Position numbers and translations under genes: made by a program
Shown here: positions 1 through 4,683 of the stretch, one piece after another
How positions within the stretch are numbered: position 1 is the stretch's first letter
How the letters are laid out: each line of letters begins with the position of its first letter
From: an uncultured Mesocricetibacter sp.
Lineage (GTDB): Bacteria; Pseudomonadota; Gammaproteobacteria; Enterobacterales; Pasteurellaceae
Direction of reading: 5' to 3'
NCBI GenBank assembly: GCA_905373425.1
Contig: CAJPST010000121.1
Coordinates: 1-6,667 of the forward strand
Length of the DNA: 6,667 nt
Notes under the pieces: model-generated
What the model saw: only the letters and a program-made list of their open reading frames with translations
Database searches by the model: none
What the model was told of the DNA's origin: nothing

Positions 1-39
1 ACACAATACTCGCGTTTAATTCAAAAGGTAAAATGCAAA

Positions 40-867
40 ATGAAACGTTTTATTTTAATTTGCTTGTGGTTTGTCGGATATATGCTCGGCCATAGCACTG
101 CAGCGGCTGAAACGCCAGATTTTATGCTCCTGAATAATTACACCAATCAAGATGTCAGTGGCTGGGTGATGAGTGAAAAACTTGACGGCGTACGCGGTTA
201 TTGGGACGGCACACGACTGTTTACGCGCGGTGGCGTAGTATTAGCCGCACCCGCTTATTTTATTAGGGATTTTCCGCCTTTTGCGATCGATGGAGAGCTG
301 TTTAGCGAACGAAATCAATTTGAACAAATCTCCTCAACCGTCCGCTCAATGAAAGGTGAAGGCTGGGAAAAACTAAAACTTTATGTATTTGATGTGCCGA
401 ATGCACAAGGTAATTTATTCGAGCGCTTAGCTCAATTGGAAAACTATCTTAAACAAAAACCTCACCCATATATACAAATCATTGAACAAATCCCAATTAA
501 AAATCAGCAACACATCCAAGATTTCCTACATCAAACAGAACGCCAGCAAGGTGAAGGCATTATTTTACGTAATCCGAATGCACCTTATGAAACCAAACGA
601 AGCAACCAAATTTTAAAATTAAAAACCACATTAGATGAAGAATGCACTGTTATCGCCCACCATAAGGGAAAAGGACAGTTTGCCAACGTGATGGGCTCGC
701 TCACTTGTGAAAATCAGCGAGGACAATTTAAAATCGGTTCGGGATTCAATTTGGAAGAACGCGCCAATCCACCACCAATCGGCACAGTAATTACTTATAA
801 ATATCGAGGACTGACCAACAATGGCAAACCGCGTTTTGCAATATATTGGCGCGAAAGAAAGGAATAA
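40..867 (+). CDS. ligE: Exported ATP-dependent DNA ligase (Lig E type)
   Basis: This 275-residue protein would seal nicked DNA using ATP, through a lysine-AMP intermediate. The nucleotidyltransferase motifs are in order: motif I K-LDG-VR at residues 47-52 with K47 as the adenylated lysine, motif III IDGEL at 83-87, motif IIIa around YVFDVP at 115-120, motif IV GEGIILR at 171-177, and motif V LKLK at 192-195. An OB-fold-sized tail of about 80 residues follows, giving the minimal ligase architecture without extra domains. The N-terminus has K2-R3, a hydrophobic stretch and an AAA|E site near residue 23, so I infer export to the periplasm, as known for Lig E proteins of Haemophilus, Neisseria and Vibrio. 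The ATG at 40 follows AAAAGG at 23-28; another ATG at 33 is out of frame. It appears monocistronic and ends at a terminator made of uptake signals. It is not the replicative NAD-dependent ligase, which is much larger. Confidence 0.93.
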   Translation: MKRFILICLWFVGYMLGHSTAAAETPDFMLLNNYTNQDVSGWVMSEKLDGVRGYWDGTRLFTRGGVVLAAPAYFIRDFPPFAIDGELFSERNQFEQISSTVRSMKGEGWEKLKLYVFDVPNAQGNLFERLAQLENYLKQKPHPYIQIIEQIPIKNQQHIQDFLHQTERQQGEGIILRNPNAPYETKRSNQILKLKTTLDEECTVIAHHKGKGQFANVMGSLTCENQRGQFKIGSGFNLEERANPPPIGTVITYKYRGLTNNGKPRFAIYWRERKE

Positions 868-884
868 TCACTCGCTAAAAATAA

Positions 885-893
885 CAGTGCGGT
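885..893 (+). repeat. DNA uptake signal sequence, one mismatch
   Basis: CAGTGCGGT matches the Haemophilus-type uptake signal core AAGTGCGGT at 8 of 9 positions. It forms the left arm of the hairpin downstream of the ligase gene and is inverted relative to the copy at 916-924. Confidence 0.8.
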
Positions 894-928
894 TGAAAAA
901 ACTCATAAAATTTCGACCGCACTTTTTC
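886..928 (+). terminator. Rho-independent terminator of the ligase gene, made of inverted uptake signals
   Basis: The arms AGTGCGGTTGAAA (886-898) and TTTCGACCGCACT (911-923) pair over 13 positions with one G-U wobble, leaving a 12-base loop. A run of five T follows at 923-927. It starts 18 bases past the ligase stop codon. Inverted uptake signal pairs acting as terminators are a known feature of Haemophilus genomes. There is no T tract for the opposite strand, so it should act only on plus-strand transcripts. Confidence 0.87.
916..924 (-). repeat. DNA uptake signal sequence, exact core
   Basis: ACCGCACTT is the reverse complement of the AAGTGCGGT core. It forms the right arm of the ligase terminator. 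On the minus strand it continues as CGAAATTTTA, which fits the AT-rich segment expected downstream of the core. Confidence 0.9.
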
Positions 929-1046
929 TCTCCAATTATCACTACACTTAGACAAAACCGGGTTCTCAACACTTCTTCCGCAGTTTCACGGATAAAGTTA
1001 AGCTTAGACCACTACTATTCTTCGGTTAAAATATTGCTATAACGTT

Positions 1047-1075
1047 TTGACATCAAATTTTCCCGTTGATAAAAA
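1047..1075 (+). promoter_or_regulatory. Candidate sigma-70 promoter for the YgiW-type gene pair
   Basis: A perfect -35 hexamer TTGACA lies at 1047-1052, followed after 17 bases by TAAAAA at 1070-1075, a 4 of 6 match to the -10 consensus. Transcription would start near 1082, leaving a leader of about 100 bases that contains the direct repeat at 1084-1100. An alternative promoter just downstream would use TAGGAT at 1125-1130 as -10 with a poor -35 abutting that direct repeat. The sequence does not decide between them. Confidence 0.4.
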
Positions 1076-1083
1076 AGCTTCTT

Positions 1084-1100
1084 CTTAAGATTTTGTTAAG
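1084..1100 (+). promoter_or_regulatory. QseB/PmrA-like response regulator box (direct repeat)
   Basis: CTTAAG at 1084-1089 and GTTAAG at 1095-1100 form a direct repeat with an 11-base period (5-base spacer ATTTT). This matches the YTTAAK-N5-YTTAAK arrangement of PmrA boxes and resembles the CTTAA repeats reported for QseB control of ygiW-qseBC in Aggregatibacter. OmpR-family dimers bind such tandem half-sites. It lies 81 bases before the ATG at 1181. If the TAGGAT -10 at 1125 is used, the box sits directly upstream of the -35, as in activation. If the TTGACA promoter is used, it overlaps the transcription start, as in repression. Confidence 0.55.
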
Positions 1101-1123
1101 ATTTGTTTGTTCTAATACAAGCA

Positions 1124-1139
1124 TTAGGATATGTCCTAA
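1124..1139. repeat. Short inverted repeat in the leader of the YgiW-type gene
   Basis: TTAGGA (1124-1129) and TCCTAA (1134-1139) are perfect inverted arms around TATG. With no T tract it is not a terminator. It could be an operator or a weak leader hairpin, and it overlaps the alternative -10 TAGGAT at 1125-1130. Confidence 0.45.
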
Positions 1140-1180
1140 CAACCCACTTTTTAATTATGACTTCAATTAAGGAGAACTTT

Positions 1181-1564
1181 ATGAAAAAGACAATCGCACT
1201 TTTATCATTAGCACTGATTTCTGCTTCGGCAAATGCCGGTTTTAATGACAATGGCCACAAATCCGGTGGCGGATTTATAGATGGAGGCAAACCGACAGGT
1301 CCAATCAACACTGTGCAACAAGCCTTAAAAGCCAGAGATGACACCCCGGTTACTCTCACCGGACATATTGTCTCACGTGCCGGTAACGATGATGACGAAT
1401 TTATTTTTAGAGATCCAACAGGCGACATTATCATTGATGTGGAAGATCACGCTTGGAACGGGCAAAACATCAGCCCAAATGATAAAATCACTATTCAGGG
1501 AGAAGTGGATACGAATAAGTGGGGCAAATCAAGCATTGATGTTTACAGAATCCAAAAACACTGA
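1181..1564 (+). CDS. ygiW: YgiW/NirD-family periplasmic OB-fold protein
   Basis: This 127-residue protein begins with a clear signal peptide (KK at 2-3, hydrophobic core, ANA|G cleavage after residue 19). A Gly-rich linker follows, then a bacterial OB-fold (BOF) domain from about residue 40. Family hallmarks include a V-TLTGHIV strand, the acidic DDDEFIF-D segment, the core DVEDHAWNG and the closing IDVYRIQK. Length and layout match E. coli YgiW (about 130 residues), a small periplasmic protein linked to stress responses and two-component signalling. Its molecular activity is not established. I chose the ATG at 1181 because AAGGAGAA lies just upstream and the signal peptide starts there; an in-frame ATG at 1103 would add 26 implausible residues. 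It is followed after 60 bases by a paralogue, probably in one operon. No qseBC genes follow, although that is a common neighbourhood for the family. Confidence 0.9.
   Translation: MKKTIALLSLALISASANAGFNDNGHKSGGGFIDGGKPTGPINTVQQALKARDDTPVTLTGHIVSRAGNDDDEFIFRDPTGDIIIDVEDHAWNGQNISPNDKITIQGEVDTNKWGKSSIDVYRIQKH
1388..1460 (+). repeat. Diverged direct repeat, copy 1 (BOF core coding sequence)
   Basis: This segment of the first YgiW-type gene matches 1807-1879 in the second gene at a constant offset of 419 bases. The final 28 bases (1433-1460) differ at only two positions, both silent, around the codons for DVEDHAWN. The pattern points to tandem gene duplication with the core kept under selection, or to later gene conversion. 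Confidence 0.75.
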
Positions 1565-1613
1565 TGAGTCCAACAAGTATTTGTCGAAATATGACTATAA
1601 TGCCTTGATTTAA

Positions 1614-1619
1614 GAGGAG
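1614..1619 (+). promoter_or_regulatory. Ribosome binding site of the second YgiW-type gene
   Basis: GAGGAG at 1614-1619 lies five bases before the ATG at 1625. This fixes 1625 as the original start, although the reading frame from it does not run into the conserved domain. The GTG at 1663, which opens the domain frame, has no comparable site. Confidence 0.75.
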
Positions 1620-1624
1620 TTAAC

Positions 1625-1983
1625 ATGAAGAAATTCTTTGCCATAACCGCTTATTTTCGGCCGTGTTTTTATTATCCGCCTGCATTCAGCCACAACAACC
1701 GCAGGTTTTCGGTGATACTTCAGGCACTATAACGACCATCGCACAAGCCAAATCCATGTATGATGACAGCCGTGTAATTCTTGAAGGCTATATTGTCACG
1801 CAAATCGACGATGATGAATTTACCTTTCAAGATAGTACGGGAACTATTCGTATTGATGTGGAAGATCATGCTTGGAATGGCCTAAGTGTTACCCGAAATG
1901 ATAAAATCCGCATTTACGGAAAATTAGATAAAGAGTTCTTCAGTTCTACGATCGACGTATATCAAATTGAATTGGTCAGATAA
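1625..1983 (+). pseudogene. YgiW-family OB-fold lipoprotein, frameshifted in the signal peptide
   Basis: From the ATG at 1625 the frame gives MKKFFAITA and then shifts, ending at a TAA near 1730. The conserved domain lies in another frame, open from 1621 to 1983, which before the domain encodes LFSAVFLLSAC. Adding one base near 1650 joins the two into a 119-residue protein with a textbook lipoprotein signal: lysines at 2-3, hydrophobic core and lipobox LSAC with Cys at position 20. The BOF domain itself looks intact, with DDDEFTFQD, RIDVEDHAWNG and STIDVYQIELV, and closely resembles the preceding gene. I infer a membrane-anchored paralogue of the periplasmic protein. The defect may be a real one-base deletion, a slippage site or a sequencing error. 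Starting at the GTG at 1663 would give only about seven residues before the Cys and no positive charge, so that start is unlikely to yield a processed lipoprotein. Confidence 0.75.
1807..1879 (+). repeat. Diverged direct repeat, copy 2 (BOF core coding sequence)
   Basis: Partner of 1388-1460. The best-conserved part is 1852-1879, with two mismatches in 28 bases. Confidence 0.75.
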
Positions 1984-1999
1984 CATTTGGCAATCTTCT

Positions 2000-2038
2000 A
2001 ATAAAAAAAGCACAATTAAATATTGTGCTTTTTTTATT
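2000..2038. terminator. Bidirectional rho-independent terminator between convergent genes
   Basis: The core arms AGCACAAT (2009-2016) and ATTGTGCT (2022-2029) enclose the 5-base loop TAAAT. Seven A precede the stem (2003-2009) and seven T follow it (2029-2035), extending the symmetry to 17 bp per arm. The same hairpin therefore has a U tract on either strand. It lies 17 bases after the stop of the second YgiW-type gene and 16 bases after the stop of the ABC ATPase gene on the opposite strand. Confidence 0.92.
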
Positions 2039-2053
2039 AAAGAGACGTCATTA

Positions 2054-2806
2054 TTAATGCGAACGTAGTCGTTGCAAAAATGCTTTGGTACGTTCGTGCT
2101 GTGGATTCTCAAATAATTGCTGAGGCGATCCCTGTTCTACGATAACACCATGATCCATAACAATCACCACATCCGCCACATCTAAAGCAAATTTGATTTC
2201 GTGTGTCACCACCACCATTGTCCAACCCTCTGCCGCCAACTCTTTCATGGTATCCAATACATCTTGTACTAGTTCTGGATCCAATGCCGAAGTCGGTTCG
2301 TCAAATAACATTAATTCGGGTTGAATAGCTAAAGCTCGTGCAATTCCTACCCGCTGTTGCTGCCCTCCGGAAAGCTGAAAAGGATATAAATCAACCTTAT
2401 CTGCCAACCCTACTTTAGCCAATAATTTCACTGCATCTTCCCGAGCAAGGTTAGGATCCTTCCCTTGCACATACACCGGGCCTTCCATCACGTTTTCCAG
2501 TGCGGTTTTATGCGGAAAAAGATTGTATTGCTGAAATACCATTCCGGATTTGCGGCGCAAAGCAAGAATGTCCTTTTTAACGGACTTAATAGCAAAATCC
2601 ACTTTTAACGGCGCTGCATTATCAAACTCAATCGTCCCCTGTTCCGGTTGCTCTAACGCATTCAAACAACGCAGAAAAGTAGTTTTACCTGAACCTGACG
2701 GCCCTAAAATTACTACTACTTCGCCTTTAGTAATATCCAGATCAATGCCTCGCAAAATGTGGTTAGCGCCAAAAGATTTATGTATATTTCTAATTTTAAT
2801 CATCAT
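2054..2806 (-). CDS. ATP-binding subunit of a polar amino acid (cystine-type) ABC importer
   Basis: This 250-residue ATPase powers uptake through the permease encoded just upstream. All ABC motifs are present: Walker A GPSGSGKT at 35-42, Q-loop Gln at 92, signature LSGGQQQR at 145-152, Walker B LMLFDEP at 165-171 with Glu170, D-loop SALD at 173-176 and switch His202. Length and the NLFPHKTALENVMEGP stretch match the GlnQ/HisP/YecC group. YecC (TcyN, cystine) of E. coli is the closest family member I recall. The ATG at 2806 (immediately followed by a second ATG) lies six bases after the permease stop, with AGGG just upstream inside the permease end. This is the last gene of the operon and ends at the bidirectional terminator. 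Exact substrate is inferred only from family resemblance. Confidence 0.93.
   Translation of the reverse strand: MMIKIRNIHKSFGANHILRGIDLDITKGEVVVILGPSGSGKTTFLRCLNALEQPEQGTIEFDNAAPLKVDFAIKSVKKDILALRRKSGMVFQQYNLFPHKTALENVMEGPVYVQGKDPNLAREDAVKLLAKVGLADKVDLYPFQLSGGQQQRVGIARALAIQPELMLFDEPTSALDPELVQDVLDTMKELAAEGWTMVVVTHEIKFALDVADVVIVMDHGVIVEQGSPQQLFENPQHERTKAFLQRLRSH
2498..2506 (+). repeat. Intragenic DNA uptake signal, one mismatch
   Basis: CAGTGCGGT, followed by the AT-rich TTTAT, matches AAGTGCGGT at 8 of 9 positions. It lies inside the ABC ATPase gene, antisense to it, at codons for the T-A-L-E segment (residues 101-104). A single copy off by one base could be chance or a diverged uptake signal. 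Confidence 0.5.
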
Positions 2807-2812
2807 TTTTCC

Positions 2813-3529
2813 CTAACGCGCCACATAACGCTCAAGCCGTTTTTCAATATGTGCTTGAGCCACAAACAACACCCAGCAGAAGCACCAATAAATCAAACCT
2901 GCCTCAATATAAATAGGTAAGAAATCATAAGACATATTCGCCATTTGTTGTGCTACGCGAAACATTTCCGTTACCGTTACTACCGAGGCTAAAGAAGTGT
3001 CTTTAAACAGCCCGATAAAAGTATTACTAAGTGGTGGCACAGCTACACGAAAAGCTTGTGGCGCAATAATGCGACGAAAAGTTTGCATATAGGTCATTCC
3101 GATGGTATAACCGGCTTCCCACTGCCCTTTCGGTACGGAAGAAATCGCTGCACGTACGGTTTCAGAAGCGTATGCGCCGATATTCAGTGAAAAACCGATA
3201 ATTGCGGCCGGGATCGGATCAATAAAAACTCCGATAGCAGGCAACCCATAAAATACCACGGAAATCTGCACCAACATCGGTGTACCGCGAATAATCGAAA
3301 TATAAATCTTAACAATGGATAAAAAGATGCGATGTATTACACCATTTACCGGTGTAACCCGCACTAATGCTACCGCGACAGCAATCACCATGCCGATAAT
3401 AAAAGAAGCGGCGGCAAGAGGTATAGAAACCAACACCGCCACTTTCACCATAGGCCAAAACGCATCTATGACCAACTGCGCACGCGCTTCGGTCATAAAT
3501 GGAATAGAAAGAAGAAAATTATTTAACAC
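2813..3529 (-). CDS. Permease subunit of a polar amino acid (cystine-type) ABC importer
   Basis: A 238-residue inner-membrane protein forming the translocation channel, probably as a homodimer. Hydrophobic segments are visible around residues 28-56, 76-98, 107-122 and 205-226. The EAA loop that docks the ATPase runs from about 138 to 158 (EAG...G...PQA), followed by VPPLSNTFIGL-KDTSLAS, typical of the HisM/GlnP/YecS group. The longest frame begins with GTG at 3529, overlapping the last 11 bases of the binding protein gene, which suggests translational coupling. The resulting MLNNFL start fits Haemophilus homologues as I remember them. An internal ATG at 3496 (MTEAR) would shorten it by 11 residues, and neither start has a strong ribosome binding site. 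The stop is TAG. Confidence 0.92.
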   Translation of the reverse strand: MLNNFLLSIPFMTEARAQLVIDAFWPMVKVAVLVSIPLAAASFIIGMVIAVAVALVRVTPVNGVIHRIFLSIVKIYISIIRGTPMLVQISVVFYGLPAIGVFIDPIPAAIIGFSLNIGAYASETVRAAISSVPKGQWEAGYTIGMTYMQTFRRIIAPQAFRVAVPPLSNTFIGLFKDTSLASVVTVTEMFRVAQQMANMSYDFLPIYIEAGLIYWCFCWVLFVAQAHIEKRLERYVAR

Positions 3530-4307
3530 TGATATCTTTACCGAAGAATTGTTCGCCTAATTTTTTCAACGTTCCGTCATTACGTAGCTCTACAATGGCA
3601 GCGCTGATTTTCGCCAACGCTTCATCATTGCCCTTATTGGCGATTAAACCTGCACCCAATTTTTCCTCAGCAGGGGCTTCCCATGCAGTTTTTAAACCGG
3701 AGTTCGGGTTCTTTTTTAAATAATCCAATAGTGCTAAGCTGTCATTAAACGTCAAATCCGCTCGTTTTTGCTGAATTAACAATAAGCCTTGCGCCATGCC
3801 ATCGATAGGTACGATATCTGCTTGCAGTTTTGTCGCCAATTCACCGTAGTTACTGCTTAATGTCTGTGCGGCTTTACGACCTTTTACGTCATCCAAAGAT
3901 TTGATACTGTCATCATCCTTGCGCACTAACATCATTGCACCGGACCAGCTATAAGGTTCCGTTTTATCAAATGTCGCCTGCCGTTCCGGGGTAGTCAGAG
4001 CAACCTGATTGGCCACTAAATCAAAACGACCGGCTTTTAGTCCTGCCAACATCGCATCCCATTGGGTTTCCTTAAATTCAATCGTTACTCCCAATTTTTC
4101 CCCTACAGCACGAGTTACTTCCACATCGTAGCCGGTTAATTTGCCGCTTGCATCGTGATAGGTAAATGGAGCATAAGTTCCTTCCGTACCGACGGTAATC
4201 GTGCCTTTATTGTTAATTCGCTCTAACAGGCTATCCGCCGCGACAGCTTGTGTCGTAGTAGTTAATGCCAAAACTGAAGTTGCCAAAAATGCGATTTTTT
4301 TAAACAT
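3519..4307 (-). CDS. Periplasmic amino acid (cystine-type) binding protein
   Basis: This 262-residue solute-binding protein captures the substrate in the periplasm and delivers it to the permease. It has a signal peptide (KK at 3-4, hydrophobic core, AVA|A site near residue 23). The mature part starts with LLERINNKGTITVGTEGTYAPF and DASGKLTGYDVEV, the typical opening of family 3 binding proteins such as FliY/TcyJ, HisJ and GlnH. It ends with LRNDGTLKKLGEQFFGKD, the usual C-terminal helix. There is no lipobox, so it should be a soluble periplasmic protein. AAAGGAAAG lies just upstream of the ATG. It is the first gene of the operon, and its end overlaps the permease start by 11 bases. Cystine is the favoured ligand by resemblance to FliY, but other polar amino acids remain possible. 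Confidence 0.93.
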   Translation of the reverse strand: MFKKIAFLATSVLALTTTTQAVAADSLLERINNKGTITVGTEGTYAPFTYHDASGKLTGYDVEVTRAVGEKLGVTIEFKETQWDAMLAGLKAGRFDLVANQVALTTPERQATFDKTEPYSWSGAMMLVRKDDDSIKSLDDVKGRKAAQTLSSNYGELATKLQADIVPIDGMAQGLLLIQQKRADLTFNDSLALLDYLKKNPNSGLKTAWEAPAEEKLGAGLIANKGNDEALAKISAAIVELRNDGTLKKLGEQFFGKDISVK

Positions 4308-4345
4308 AAACTTTCCTTTGAGTTCGGTAAAATAAAAAGAGGTCT

Positions 4346-4375
4346 ATTGTAAAGGAAAAAAACAAACTAGGTAAA
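4346..4375 (-). promoter_or_regulatory. Candidate sigma-70 promoter of the ABC importer operon
   Basis: Read on the minus strand, TTTACC (4375-4370, 4 of 6 to the -35 consensus) is followed after 18 bases by TACAAT (4351-4346, 5 of 6 to the -10 consensus). Transcription would start near 4339, about 32 bases before the binding protein ATG and ahead of its ribosome binding site. Confidence 0.6.
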
Positions 4376-4399
4376 TAACTTATCGATATATATTATTCT

Positions 4400-4414
4400 A
4401 GTATGAAACATACT
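4400..4414. promoter_or_regulatory. Palindrome upstream of the ABC operon promoter, possible operator
   Basis: AGTATG (4400-4405) and CATACT (4409-4414) are perfect inverted arms around AAA. The site lies about 25 bases upstream of the proposed -35, where an activator such as a LysR-type protein could bind. The regulator is not identifiable from the sequence. Confidence 0.4.
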
Positions 4415-4550
4415 GCCTATCATATTACTTCACATAATTAGGGATGTTGCAAACACGACAAACATACCTTTAACAAGGCTTCTTGCTTGATTTGGCATTA
4501 ATACAACTGCTTTTAATTAACTTGATGAGTTAAGAAAACATTAGATTCAA
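4415..4550. other. Gene-free spacer between the ABC operon promoter and the glpK terminator
   Basis: This is the middle of the 376-base gap between the binding protein gene and glpK. I see no convincing open reading frame, RNA gene or insertion sequence end. The only structure is a perfect 6-bp inverted repeat, TTAACT-TGATG-AGTTAA, at 4517-4533. The composition is AT-rich, like the other intergenic regions of the window. Confidence 0.6.
4517..4533. repeat. Short inverted repeat in the spacer
   Basis: TTAACT (4517-4522) and AGTTAA (4528-4533) are perfect arms around TGATG. No T tract follows on either strand, so a terminator is unlikely. It lies about 140 bases upstream of the proposed ABC operon promoter; its role is unknown. 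Confidence 0.35.
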
Positions 4551-4557
4551 TCATAAT

Positions 4558-4593
4558 AAAAAATCTCCATTGAGTTAAAGCTTCAATGGAGAT
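4558..4593 (-). terminator. Rho-independent terminator of glpK
   Basis: On the minus strand the arms ATCTCCATTGA (4593-4583) and TCAATGGAGAT (4573-4563) form an 11-bp perfect stem with a 9-base loop. The complement of the A run at 4558-4563 then gives TTTTTTATTATG. It lies about 90 bases past the glpK stop and should isolate glpK from the ABC operon downstream on the same strand. Confidence 0.87.
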
Positions 4594-4655
4594 CTTAGTA
4601 TTTTCAAGCGGCCTGACCTTTGTACAACAGCTACATAATAATGCTGAAAATTTTG

Positions 4656-4664
4656 ACCGCACTT
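4656..4664 (-). repeat. DNA uptake signal sequence, exact core with AT-rich extension
   Basis: On the minus strand this reads AAGTGCGGTCAAAATTTTC, the complete Haemophilus-type core followed by the expected AT-rich segment. It lies 20 bases past the glpK stop, between the gene and its terminator. It is a single copy here and not part of a hairpin. Confidence 0.92.
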
Positions 4665-4683
4665 TATTATTTGCTAGGAAAGA

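Noticed and set aside
821..1042. 73-codon plus-strand frame overlapping the ligase end
   Set aside because: It overlaps the ligase in another frame, runs straight through the terminator hairpin, and has no ribosome binding site or recognisable features.
1103..1180. Extended start of the first YgiW-type gene at ATG 1103
   Set aside because: It would bury the signal peptide 26 residues inside the protein, and lacks a ribosome binding site, whereas ATG 1181 has an excellent one.
1096..1434. 112-codon minus-strand frame opposite the first YgiW-type gene
   Set aside because: It is antisense to a well-supported gene with signal peptide and domain; composition looks like a shadow frame.
2550..2816. 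88-codon plus-strand frame opposite the ABC ATPase
   Set aside because: Antisense shadow of a gene with all ABC motifs; no own features.
4381..4388. TATCGATA palindrome
   Set aside because: Eight-base palindromes in AT-rich DNA are expected by chance and nothing else supports a function.
4604..4613. TCAAGCGGCC, resembling the other Pasteurellaceae uptake signal (ACAAGCGGTC)
   Set aside because: It mismatches the core and stands alone, while the AAGTGCGGT type recurs in the window.
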